From contig JAGACT010000192.1 of NCBI GenBank assembly GCA_017613995.1, forward strand, positions 1-10,788: 10,788 nucleotides of DNA, written 5' to 3'. Shown one piece after another: positions 1-6,049 of this stretch. Made by a program: the position numbers and the translations under genes. The notes beneath the pieces are model-generated. The model saw only the letters and a program-made list of their open reading frames with translations, did no database searches and was not told the origin of the DNA. Position 1 is the first letter of the stretch. Each line of letters begins with the position of its first letter. This DNA is from Eubacteriaceae bacterium (GTDB lineage Bacteria > Bacillota > Clostridia > Eubacteriales > Anaerofustaceae).

Positions 1-285
1 GGTGATCATGTTCTTGATGTAGTCTGCGTGGCCCGGGCAGTCTACGTGGGCGTAGTGACGCTTTGCGGTCTCGTACTCGACGTGGGCTGTGGAGATGGTG
101 ATTCCTCTTTCTCTCTCTTCGGGTGCCTTGTCGATGTTCTCGAATGCGACGTACTCGCCGGTGCCCAGTCTCTCGTGAAGCACCTTGGTGATGGCGGCGG
201 TAAGGGTGGTCTTACCATGGTCTACGTGACCGATCGTACCGATGTTGACATGCGGCTTGGTTCTTTCGAAATGCTGTTTTGCCAT
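1..285 (-). CDS. tuf: Elongation factor Tu, N-terminal part (runs off the window)
   Basis: EF-Tu carries aminoacyl-tRNA as a GTP complex to the ribosomal A site in the cytoplasm. The 95 visible codons, from ATG at 285, contain the start of the GTPase domain. They include the P-loop GHVDHGKT (residues 19-26), the switch I segment RGITI with its Mg-coordinating Thr63, and the G3 motif DCPGH (82-86), whose His86 matches the catalytic histidine of the family. The reading frame is open to the window edge, so the remaining roughly 300 residues lie outside. A GGGAG ribosome binding site sits at 298-302, 12 nt before the start. The gene follows tyrS but is insulated from it by a terminator and has its own promoter, so here tuf is not read through from rpsL, rpsG or fusA. 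Recognition is certain; whether it is the only tuf copy cannot be told. Confidence 0.98.
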   Translation of the reverse strand, partial: MAKQHFERTKPHVNIGTIGHVDHGKTTLTAAITKVLHERLGTGEYVAFENIDKAPEERERGITISTAHVEYETAKRHYAHVDCPGHADYIKNMIT

Positions 286-336
286 TTTGTGTGATTACTC
301 CCTTTATCAAAGAAATATTTTTACTCAATTACATTT

Positions 337-365
337 ATTGTAACGAAATAAGGGGCCAAAGTCAA
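337..365 (-). promoter_or_regulatory. tuf promoter (sigma-A type)
   Basis: Read on the minus strand, TTGACT (365-360) and TACAAT (342-337) are separated by exactly 17 bp, each one base off the consensus hexamer. Transcription would start near 330, giving a leader of about 45 nt before tuf. The promoter lies just downstream of the tyrS terminator, consistent with independent, strong transcription of tuf. Confidence 0.85.
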
Positions 366-398
366 TATGATTATCCCGTGATTAATGATAATGAGCCT

Positions 399-426
399 AA
401 AAAAGAGACGCCTTGAGCGGCGTCTC
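399..426 (-). terminator. Intrinsic terminator of tyrS
   Basis: On the minus strand GAGACGCC, a six-base loop GCTCAA and GGCGTCTC form a perfect 8-bp stem followed directly by six T residues (404-399). It begins 12 nt after the tyrS stop codon. The opposite side has no T-tract, so it acts for the minus strand only. Confidence 0.93.
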
Positions 427-438
427 CGAAATGCTCCG

Positions 439-1668
439 TTATTCGGCTACTATCTTGTGATATACCTTCTTTCCCTTTCTGATAAGGATGTATCCTCCCT
501 CCATGTCGTCCAGGGAAATGATCCTGGAAGCGTCCGTGACCTTCTGCCCGTTGACCGTAAGTCCGCCCTGCTCTATGAGCCTTCTGGCGTCGGAACGGCT
601 GGAAGCCAGTGAAGAGCGGAGCAGCAGGCTCTGGATATCCACTCCCTCCTCCAGTTCGCTGCGGGATACCGCGGTGGATGGGATGTTCTCGCTGTTGGCA
701 TCGACTTCTCCGGTGAACAGGGCGCGGGAGGCGTCCCTGGCCTTGACGGCTTCATCCTGCCCGTGCACGAGGGACGTGAGCTCGAAGGCAAGGATCTCCT
801 TCTTCTCGTTGATCCTCTCGTCGGGCCACTTCTCCATCCCGTCTATCTCCTCCAGGGAGACGAAGGTGAGCATCCTCAGGCACTTCATGACGTCGGCGTC
901 ATCCACGTTCCTCCAGTACTGGTAGAACTCGTAGGGGGAAGTCTTCTCGGGATCGAGCCATACGGCTCCGGATACTGTCTTGCCCATCTTCTTGCCTTCG
1001 CTGTTCAGAAGAAGGGTGATGGTCATGGCGTAGGCGTCGTCTCCGCTCTTCTTTCTGATGAGCTCCGTGCCCGCCAGCATGTTGCTCCACTGGTCGTCTC
1101 CGCCGAACTGCATGTTGACCCCGTAATGCTCGTGCAGGTGCCAGAAGTCGTAGGCCTGCATGATCATGTAGTTGAACTCGAAGAAGGTGAGTCCCCTCTC
1201 CATCCTCTGCTTGTAGCATTCGGCCCTGAGCATGTTGTTGACCGAGAAGCAGGCGCCCACTTCCCTCAGCATATCCACGTACTTGAGATCCAGCAGCCAG
1301 TCTGCGTTGTTCACGATGATGGCCTTGTCCTCGCCGAACTCGATGAAGCGCTCCATCTGCTTCTTGAAGCATTCGCAGTTGTGCTGTATGGTCTCCACGG
1401 TCATCATCTGTCTCATGTCGGTCTTTCCCGAAGGGTCTCCGATCATGCCGGTGCCTCCTCCGAGAAGCACCACGGGCTTGTTGCCCGCCATCTGGAGCCT
1501 CTTCATAAGGCACAGCGTCATGAAATGACCCACATGCAGAGAATCCGCCGTGGGATCGTAGCCTATGTAGAAACGGGCTCCCCCGCTGTTTATAAGCTCT
1601 CTGATCTCTTCCTCATCCGTGACCTGGGCGATAAGTCCCCTGGCCACCAGTTCCTCATAAATCTGCAA
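439..1668 (-). CDS. tyrS: Tyrosine--tRNA ligase
   Basis: This class I aminoacyl-tRNA synthetase activates tyrosine with ATP and charges tRNA-Tyr in the cytoplasm. The 409 residues contain the HIGH-type motif HVGH (45-48), the tyrosine-pocket segments YIGYDPT (34-40) and YMIMQAYD (167-174), GGDDQW (189-194), and the KMSKS-type loop KMGKT (227-231). The C-terminal region from about 345 is an S4-like RNA-binding domain (RSDARRLIEQGGLTVNG). Length and architecture are normal for bacterial TyrRS. The start is TTG at 1668: an in-frame TAA lies directly before it (1671-1669), a GGAGG box sits 8 nt upstream, and the next in-frame ATG (codon 50) falls beyond the HVGH motif. The gene is alone in its transcription unit, with a promoter and T-box leader upstream and a terminator downstream. 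Expression should rise when uncharged tRNA-Tyr accumulates. Confidence 0.98.
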   Translation of the reverse strand: MQIYEELVARGLIAQVTDEEEIRELINSGGARFYIGYDPTADSLHVGHFMTLCLMKRLQMAGNKPVVLLGGGTGMIGDPSGKTDMRQMMTVETIQHNCECFKKQMERFIEFGEDKAIIVNNADWLLDLKYVDMLREVGACFSVNNMLRAECYKQRMERGLTFFEFNYMIMQAYDFWHLHEHYGVNMQFGGDDQWSNMLAGTELIRKKSGDDAYAMTITLLLNSEGKKMGKTVSGAVWLDPEKTSPYEFYQYWRNVDDADVMKCLRMLTFVSLEEIDGMEKWPDERINEKKEILAFELTSLVHGQDEAVKARDASRALFTGEVDANSENIPSTAVSRSELEEGVDIQSLLLRSSLASSRSDARRLIEQGGLTVNGQKVTDASRIISLDDMEGGYILIRKGKKVYHKIVAE

Positions 1669-1681
1669 TTATTTTTCCTCC
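1666..1681 (-). promoter_or_regulatory. tyrS ribosome binding site and TTG start
   Basis: GGAGG (1681-1677) stands 8 nt before TTG (1668-1666). The codon just ahead of TTG in the same frame is TAA, so no longer protein is possible, and the first internal ATG would remove the ATP-binding motif. A rare start codon is therefore paired with a near-ideal Shine-Dalgarno sequence. Confidence 0.88.
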
Positions 1682-1692
1682 GTCGCATATAT

Positions 1693-1720
1693 AAAAAAAT
1701 TCTGCGGACTGTTCCGCAGA
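1693..1720 (-). terminator. Regulated terminator of the T-box leader
   Basis: On the minus strand TCTGCGGA, the tetraloop ACAG and TCCGCAGA form a perfect 8-bp hairpin, then one A and seven T residues (1699-1693). It lies just before the tyrS ribosome binding site and shares two bases with the antiterminator, as expected for a transcription-terminating T-box. Confidence 0.93.
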
Positions 1721-1750
1721 GGGCGGATCATCGATCCGCGGTACCACCTC
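1719..1750 (-). promoter_or_regulatory. T-box antiterminator
   Basis: The canonical fold is visible. Helix A1 pairs GAGG (1750-1747) with CCTC (1722-1719). The seven-base bulge is TGGTACC (1746-1740), where the tRNA acceptor end would bind. Helix A2 pairs GCGGATC (1739-1733) with GATCCGC (1729-1723) around a GAT loop. The last two bases of A1 are also part of the terminator stem, so the two folds exclude each other. Confidence 0.92.
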
Positions 1751-1965
1751 GCTTCGAGACCTCCTCGCGAAGGCCTCCTCGGGGTGTGGAATCTTCCACA
1801 CAGGCTGTAACGGGCCGTCCCGTTCCTCCCTACCGGGCAGTACCTTTCGAAAGGACGCTCAGGAATGTATTCGTTCCCTCTTATGTATACCCTTTCACCT
1901 GCCGGGTACTCTCTGGACACAGGGTGCGGAACTACTCTTTTCCGTCAACGCTTTGACTTTTAGGT

Positions 1966-1994
1966 ATTATACAGAATTAGGCCCTCCTTTGCAA
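1966..1994 (-). promoter_or_regulatory. Promoter of the tyrS T-box unit
   Basis: Minus-strand TTGCAA (1994-1989), a 17-bp spacer and a perfect TATAAT (1971-1966). The predicted start near 1959 falls immediately before the T-box leader. The -35 box is only 11 bp downstream of the U-tract of the lrp terminator, so the two units are packed tightly. Confidence 0.87.
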
Positions 1995-2005
1995 GAAGAA
2001 AAAAT

Positions 2006-2029
2006 AAAAAAACGGGCGCCGTGCGCCCG
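2006..2029 (-). terminator. Intrinsic terminator of the Lrp-type gene
   Basis: On the minus strand CGGGCGC, loop ACG and GCGCCCG make a perfect, fully GC 7-bp stem followed by seven T residues (2012-2006). The hairpin starts about 9 nt after the stop codon at 2039. Confidence 0.94.
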
Positions 2030-2038
2030 CGTGGGATC

Positions 2039-2470
2039 CTATTCCTCAAAATGTTCCTTTTTAACGTTGGCATACATCACGACGTAGGTCTCGGTGTTGC
2101 CGAACAGCTGGATGCGTTCCAGCAGGTTCGCCAGGTGTTCCGTGCCCCGCACGAATGCCTTGACTATAAGGGAATGCTGGCCGGTCACGTAATAGAACTC
2201 CGTGATCTCGCTGGTCTCGTCGGCAAATACCTTGAACTCCTCGTAGCGGTTCGCGGGTATGTCCAGGTTTATGAAGACGGATACATGCTGGCCCAGCTTG
2301 CTGCGGTTCACCATGGCCTTGTAGCCGGATATGATGTCGTTCTGTTCGAGCCTGCGGACTCTCTCCGCCACGGCAGGTGCGGATAGCTTGAGCTCTGCCG
2401 CCAGGTCCTTCATGGTTATTCTTCCGTCGTTGCATAAAATGCTGATTATCTTTCTATCAATTGCGTCCAT
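2039..2470 (-). CDS. Lrp/AsnC-family transcriptional regulator
   Basis: Regulators of this family bind DNA as multimers and usually sense amino acids. The 143 residues match the family's length and two-part plan. The N-terminal winged helix-turn-helix covers about 2-55 (DRKIISIL, then KDLAAELKLS as first helix and APAVAERVRRLEQNDII as recognition helix and wing start). The C-terminal RAM ligand-binding and oligomerisation domain covers about 62-140, with the VTGQHSLIVK turn near 95-104. I place the start at ATG 2470, which has GAGGTG (2481-2476) 5 nt upstream; TTG three bases earlier would be only 2 nt from it. The gene is monocistronic, with its own -10 box and terminator. Target genes and ligand cannot be read from the sequence. 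The long AT-rich upstream region would suit autoregulation, which is common in the family, but this is inference. Confidence 0.93.
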   Translation of the reverse strand: MDAIDRKIISILCNDGRITMKDLAAELKLSAPAVAERVRRLEQNDIISGYKAMVNRSKLGQHVSVFINLDIPANRYEEFKVFADETSEITEFYYVTGQHSLIVKAFVRGTEHLANLLERIQLFGNTETYVVMYANVKKEHFEE

Positions 2471-2498
2471 CAAAGCACCTCGAAATGTCTTTGACTAC

Positions 2499-2504
2499 AT
2501 TATA
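2499..2504 (-). promoter_or_regulatory. -10 box of the Lrp-type gene
   Basis: A perfect minus-strand TATAAT (2504-2499) lies 28 nt before the chosen start codon, which predicts a leader of about 22 nt. No convincing -35 hexamer stands 16-18 bp upstream; a TTGATG is present but only 8 bp away. Activator dependence, or help from the flanking A/T tracts, is possible. Confidence 0.6.
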
Positions 2505-2635
2505 CATTAAAACATCAACAATATTAACTATTATTTGCTATTTTTTTAGTTTTAGTGATATTTTATTAAGCATTTTAGCTATATAGCCTTATTTTATTAC
2601 GCAAAATCCCCCGATTCGTTTTATAAGCCAACCTG
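2505..2635 (-). other. AT-rich intergenic region between uvrA and the Lrp-type gene
   Basis: This gap is strikingly AT-rich against the GC-rich genes on both sides. It holds a perfect 10-bp palindrome GCTATATAGC (2578-2587), a run of seven T on the plus strand (2541-2547) and several TTAATA-like tracts. No GC-rich hairpin with a U-tract follows the uvrA stop, so the end of the uvrA transcript is not obvious. No open frame with a ribosome binding site was seen. Binding sites for the neighbouring Lrp-type protein, which prefers AT-rich bent DNA, are a reasonable guess. Confidence 0.5.
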
Positions 2636-5458
2636 TCAGCGGCTTGGCTGCTCCCCCAGCACCTTTTTCAGGAAGATCCCGGTATAGCTGTCGGGACGCT
2701 GCGCGATCTCCTCCGGGGTGCCGCTGGCTATGAGCATGCCGCCCTCGTCACCGCCTTCGTAACCGAGGTCCACGATGTGGTCCGCGCACTTGATGACGTC
2801 CAGGTTATGCTCTATCACCACTATGGTGTTGCCGCTGTCCCGGAGCCTCATGAGGACCGAAAGGAGCTTTTTCACGTCGTCGGAATGGAGCCCCGTGGTG
2901 GGTTCGTCCAGGATGTACAGGGTGCTGCCGGTGGCGCGGCGGGACAGTTCCGAGGCCAGCTTGATCCTCTGGGCCTCTCCTCCGGAAAGGGTCGTGGAGC
3001 TCTGGCCCAGCTTGATGTAGCCCAGTCCCACGTCGTAGAGGGTCTGGATCTTTTCACGGATCCTGGAATGGTTCTCGAAGAATCCCAGGGCCTCCTCCAC
3101 GCTCATCTCCAGCACGTCGGCGATGCTCTTTCCCCTGTAGGTCACCTGCAGGGTCTCGGAGTTGTATCGCCTGCCGTGGCACACCTCGCAGGGCACGTAC
3201 ACGTCGGGCAGAAAATGCATCTCTATCTTGATGATGCCGTCGACGGAGCAGCTCTCGCAGCGGCCGCCCTTCACGTTGAAGGAGAAGCGGCCCTTTTTAT
3301 AGCCCCTCATCTTCGATTCCGGCAGGGACGCGTAAAGATCCCTTATCAGGTCGAAGACCCCGGTGTACGTCGCCGGGTTGGAACGGGGAGTCCTGCCTAT
3401 GGGGGACTGGTCGATGGCTATGACCTTGTCGATGAATGAGGTGCCCTCCACCGTATCGCACTTTATGCCCTTGACGGGGTTCCTGTTTATGACGCAGGAC
3501 ATGTAGCGGTAGAGTATGTCGTTCACCAGGGTGCTCTTGCCGCTGCCGGACACTCCCGTCACGCAGGTGAAGAGCCCCACCGGGAAGGAAACGTCGATGT
3601 TTTTGAGATTGTTGCCGCAGGCCCCCCTGACCGTAAGGAACCTGCCGTCGGGCTGATGCCTCTTCCCGGGCACGTCTATACGAAGTTCCCCGGAAAGATA
3701 CCGTCCGGTTATGCTCTCGGGGGACGCGATGATATCCTCCACGCTGCCCTGGCCCACCACTCTTCCGCCGTTGATGCCCGCGCCGGGACCTATGTCCACG
3801 ATGTGGTCCGCCGCCAGTATGGTGTCGGTGTCGTGTTCCACCACGATCAGGGTGTTGCCCAGGTCGGTGAGGTTGCGAAGGGCCCTGATCAGCTTCTCGT
3901 TGTCTCTCTGGTGGAGGCCTATGCTGGGTTCGTCCAGCACGTAGAGGACCCCCGTGAGGCGGGAGCCGATCTGGGTGGCGAGACGGATCCTCTGGGATTC
4001 GCCTCCGGAAAGGCTGCCGGCGCTGCGGGTAAGGTTCAGGTATCCCAGTCCCACGTCCACCAGGAAGTCCAGCCTCTTGATGATCTCGTCCAGCAGGAGC
4101 CTGGAAACCGTCATGTCCTTTTCGGAGAGTTTAAGCCCCTTAAGGCAGTCCCGGCAGGCGGATACCGACATCTCGGTCATCTCTGTGATGTTCAGCCCTC
4201 CCACGGTCACCGCCAGGGAAATGGGGTTGAGCCTCTTGCCGTGGCAGGAGGAGCATTCCACACTGGACATGTATTCCTCCATCTTTTCCTTCATAAAGTC
4301 GGAGGAGCTCTCCCTGTAGCGGCGCATGATGTTGTTCACCACGCCCTCGAACACCACTTTCGTGTTCCTATAGCCGGAAAAGTAGCTGTTGAAGGAGATG
4401 CTGAGCACCGTGTCGTCGCCGTAGAGCAGGGCATGGATGAATTCCTCCGGTGCCTCCGACAGGGGGCGGTCCGGGTCCACTCCGTAATGCCTGGCCAGCT
4501 CGGTGATGATGGTGAAGTAGTATCCGTCCTCGTTGGTGTTGTAGAACTTCAGGGCTCCCTGGCTGAGGCTCAGGGACATGTCCGGGATCAGCTTGTCCGG
4601 ATCCGCCTTGGTATGGTATCCTATGCCGCTGCACTCCGGGCACATGCCGAAGGGGGAGTTGAAGGAGAAATCCCTTGGCTCCAGCTCATGGAAGGATATG
4701 CCGCACTCGGGGCAGCTGAAATTCTCGGAATAAAGGCGCTCTGCCGCATCGGAACGGTATACCGCCAGCCCGTCGGAGAGCTTCAGGGCCGTCTGCACGG
4801 AATCGAAGAGTCTGCTGCGGATGCCCTCCCTGCGGGTGAGCCTGTCCACCACCACGCTGATGTCGTGGCGGCGGTTCTTGTCCAGCTCAGGGGCTTCCGT
4901 GAGCTCATACAGTTCCCCGTCGATCACGGCCCTCACATAGCCGTCGGAGGACAGGGAATCCAGAAGCTTCTTGTGGGTGCCCTTCTCCCCGCGGATCACG
5001 GGGGAAAGGATCATGAAGCGCTCGTTCTCCTCACCACAGAGTATCTCGTCCACTATGACGTCGATGCTCTGGGCCTTCACCTCCCTGCCGCACTCCGGGC
5101 AGTGGGGCACGCCTATCCTGGCGTAGAGGAGCCTGAAGTAGTCGTAGATCTCCGTTACAGTGCCCACGGTGGAACGGGGGTTGCGGTTGGTGGTCTTCTG
5201 GTCTATGGAGATGGCCGGGGAAAGGCCCTCGATGCTCTCCACGTCGGGCTTGTTGACCTGGCCCAGGAACTGCCTGGCGTAGGCGGAAAGGCTCTCCACG
5301 TATCTGCGCTGTCCCTCGGCGTAAATGGTGTCGAAGGCCAGCGAGCTCTTGCCGCTGCCTGAAAGCCCCGTGAACACGATGAACCGGTCCCGGGGTATGG
5401 TAAGATCTATGTTTCTGAGATTGTTCTCTTTGGCTCCCTTGATGACTATGTTGTCCAT
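2636..5458 (-). CDS. uvrA: Excinuclease ABC subunit A (UvrA)
   Basis: UvrA is the damage-recognising ATPase of nucleotide excision repair; as a dimer it loads UvrB onto damaged DNA. The 940 residues are the usual length and carry two ABC ATPase modules. Module 1 has Walker A GLSGSGKSS (31-39), signature LSGGESQR (483-490), Walker B VLYVLDEP (504-511) and H-loop EHD (541-543). Module 2 has Walker A GVSGSGKST (635-643), signature LSGGEAQR (824-831), Walker B LYILDEP (847-853) and H-loop EHN (883-885). Zinc-binding cysteine pairs are C249/C252 with C273/C276, and C734/C737 with C757/C760; a further CSSC lies at 402-405. The highly conserved IDQSPIGRTPRSNP stretch (682-695) is intact. ATG at 5458 has GGAGGG (5471-5466) 7 nt upstream. 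The gene stands alone: uvrB, often adjacent in Firmicutes, is not in the window. Confidence 0.99.
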   Translation of the reverse strand: MDNIVIKGAKENNLRNIDLTIPRDRFIVFTGLSGSGKSSLAFDTIYAEGQRRYVESLSAYARQFLGQVNKPDVESIEGLSPAISIDQKTTNRNPRSTVGTVTEIYDYFRLLYARIGVPHCPECGREVKAQSIDVIVDEILCGEENERFMILSPVIRGEKGTHKKLLDSLSSDGYVRAVIDGELYELTEAPELDKNRRHDISVVVDRLTRREGIRSRLFDSVQTALKLSDGLAVYRSDAAERLYSENFSCPECGISFHELEPRDFSFNSPFGMCPECSGIGYHTKADPDKLIPDMSLSLSQGALKFYNTNEDGYYFTIITELARHYGVDPDRPLSEAPEEFIHALLYGDDTVLSISFNSYFSGYRNTKVVFEGVVNNIMRRYRESSSDFMKEKMEEYMSSVECSSCHGKRLNPISLAVTVGGLNITEMTEMSVSACRDCLKGLKLSEKDMTVSRLLLDEIIKRLDFLVDVGLGYLNLTRSAGSLSGGESQRIRLATQIGSRLTGVLYVLDEPSIGLHQRDNEKLIRALRNLTDLGNTLIVVEHDTDTILAADHIVDIGPGAGINGGRVVGQGSVEDIIASPESITGRYLSGELRIDVPGKRHQPDGRFLTVRGACGNNLKNIDVSFPVGLFTCVTGVSGSGKSTLVNDILYRYMSCVINRNPVKGIKCDTVEGTSFIDKVIAIDQSPIGRTPRSNPATYTGVFDLIRDLYASLPESKMRGYKKGRFSFNVKGGRCESCSVDGIIKIEMHFLPDVYVPCEVCHGRRYNSETLQVTYRGKSIADVLEMSVEEALGFFENHSRIREKIQTLYDVGLGYIKLGQSSTTLSGGEAQRIKLASELSRRATGSTLYILDEPTTGLHSDDVKKLLSVLMRLRDSGNTIVVIEHNLDVIKCADHIVDLGYEGGDEGGMLIASGTPEEIAQRPDSYTGIFLKKVLGEQPSR

Positions 5459-5484
5459 GATATGACCCTCCGAATGCTGGCTAA

Positions 5485-5513
5485 ACTATACCATCATCGA
5501 ATATATATTTCAA
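5485..5513 (-). promoter_or_regulatory. uvrA promoter (sigma-A type)
   Basis: Minus-strand TTGAAA (5513-5508) and TATAGT (5490-5485) are 17 bp apart; the predicted start near 5478 gives a very short leader. I looked for a LexA operator of the Gram-positive GAAC-N4-GTTC type or the CTG-N10-CAG type around this promoter and saw none, so SOS control is not apparent here. Confidence 0.82.
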
Positions 5514-5533
5514 CAAAATCGCACGTAAAGTTT

Positions 5534-5558
5534 AAAAAAGGCATGTCCGAAGACATGC
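5534..5558 (-). terminator. Intrinsic terminator of the murB unit
   Basis: On the minus strand GCATGTC, TTCG and GACATGC form a perfect 7-bp stem closed by a C(UUCG)G tetraloop, an exceptionally stable loop, then one C and six T residues (5539-5534). It follows the membrane protein gene's stop codon by 14 nt and separates that unit from the uvrA promoter. Confidence 0.94.
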
Positions 5559-5572
5559 TCCGTCCGATTGCC

Positions 5573-6046
5573 CTATCCCCAGACGCTGTCCTCAAAGCTT
5601 TTCAGCGAGTTCCAGGCCCTGCCGGAAAGCATCAGCAGCACGACAAAGGCTCCGTGCACCGCCGCCGTTATCCAGTTGAGTCGCAGCAGGCAGTAGGCGA
5701 TATCCACCGCGTACACGAAGATGAGTATGGCCACCCCCAGGGCTCCCGTGCGTTTTCTGAAGACGCACATCACCAGGCCCGCCAGCACCGCCAGGGCCAC
5801 CAGGGCGACTATCACGTAGAAGCCGTCCGCCAGCACCGTATTGCCCTCGTAGCGGTTCATAAGGGAGCGCAGGAACATCCTGTCCACGAAGCTTATCCTG
5901 AACATCTCCGGGCACAGCCTGGTGCGGGCCAGGTGGTCCGTGATCTGCAGGCCGAACAGCACCGCCACCGAAAGGGGCACGATGCTGAGGATCATCACCG
6001 CAAGACGCAGGAGCCTTCTTTTCTTCCTGTACTTTTTATAGTTCAT
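5573..6046 (-). CDS. Small four-helix membrane protein of unknown function, coupled to murB
   Basis: I do not recognise a family for this 157-residue protein. The N-terminus is strongly basic (KKYRKKRR, residues 4-11) and is followed by four likely membrane helices at about 13-33, 74-95, 102-121 and 125-142. By the positive-inside rule the N-terminus, the RKR turn (97-99) and the C-terminus face the cytoplasm, leaving one external loop of about 40 residues (34-73). That loop holds a Cys (45) and an RTRLCPEMFR segment. The ATG at 6046 lies only 3 nt after the murB stop, with a GGGGTG ribosome binding site (6062-6057) inside the end of murB, so the two are cotranscribed and probably translationally coupled. 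A terminator ends the unit. The context suggests a cell-envelope role, but no residue seen supports an enzymatic assignment. Confidence 0.82.
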   Translation of the reverse strand: MNYKKYRKKRRLLRLAVMILSIVPLSVAVLFGLQITDHLARTRLCPEMFRISFVDRMFLRSLMNRYEGNTVLADGFYVIVALVALAVLAGLVMCVFRKRTGALGVAILIFVYAVDIAYCLLRLNWITAAVHGAFVVLLMLSGRAWNSLKSFEDSVWG

Positions 6047-6049
6047 TTT

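Larger units (their letters stand above)
1669..1959 (-). promoter_or_regulatory. T-box riboswitch leader of tyrS, tyrosine specifier
   Basis: A leader of about 290 nt lies between the tyrS promoter and start. On the minus strand it opens with a GACGGAAAAGAGTAG segment and has an AGAGAG element (about 1916-1911), both typical of T-box Stem I. GAATACA follows at 1872-1866 and places the tyrosine codon UAC (1869-1867) in the specifier position, followed by the usual purine. Further down is a CCGTTACAG segment, then the T-box GAGGTGGTACCGCGG (about 1750-1736) and a terminator. In this family the leader pairs with the anticodon of its cognate tRNA, and an uncharged acceptor end stabilises the antiterminator. 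The specifier agrees with the downstream gene. I see no coding gene inside; the open frame at 1669-1920 is the leader itself. Confidence 0.95.

Noticed and set aside
976..990. KMGKT in place of KMSKS in TyrRS as a possible defect
   Set aside because: Bacterial tyrosyl-tRNA synthetases commonly carry KFGKT or similar forms, so this is normal variation.
1669..1920. A possible small minus-strand protein (83 codons) upstream of tyrS
   Set aside because: It coincides with the T-box leader; the conserved bases are those of the RNA fold and there is no ribosome binding site.
763..1956. A plus-strand open frame of 397 codons opposite tyrS and its leader
   Set aside because: It is antisense to tyrS and runs through the T-box RNA, whose structure explains the sequence fully.
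2471..2473. TTG as the start of the Lrp-type gene
   Set aside because: It would lie only 2 nt from the GAGGTG ribosome binding site. The ATG at 2470 has better spacing and gives the typical family N-terminus (MDAIDRKI).
3656..5362. A long plus-strand open frame (568 codons) opposite uvrA
   Set aside because: It is the antisense shadow of a GC-rich gene whose every UvrA motif is intact. Its translation is His/Val/Gly-rich and low in recognisable motifs, and no ribosome binding site or promoter precedes it.
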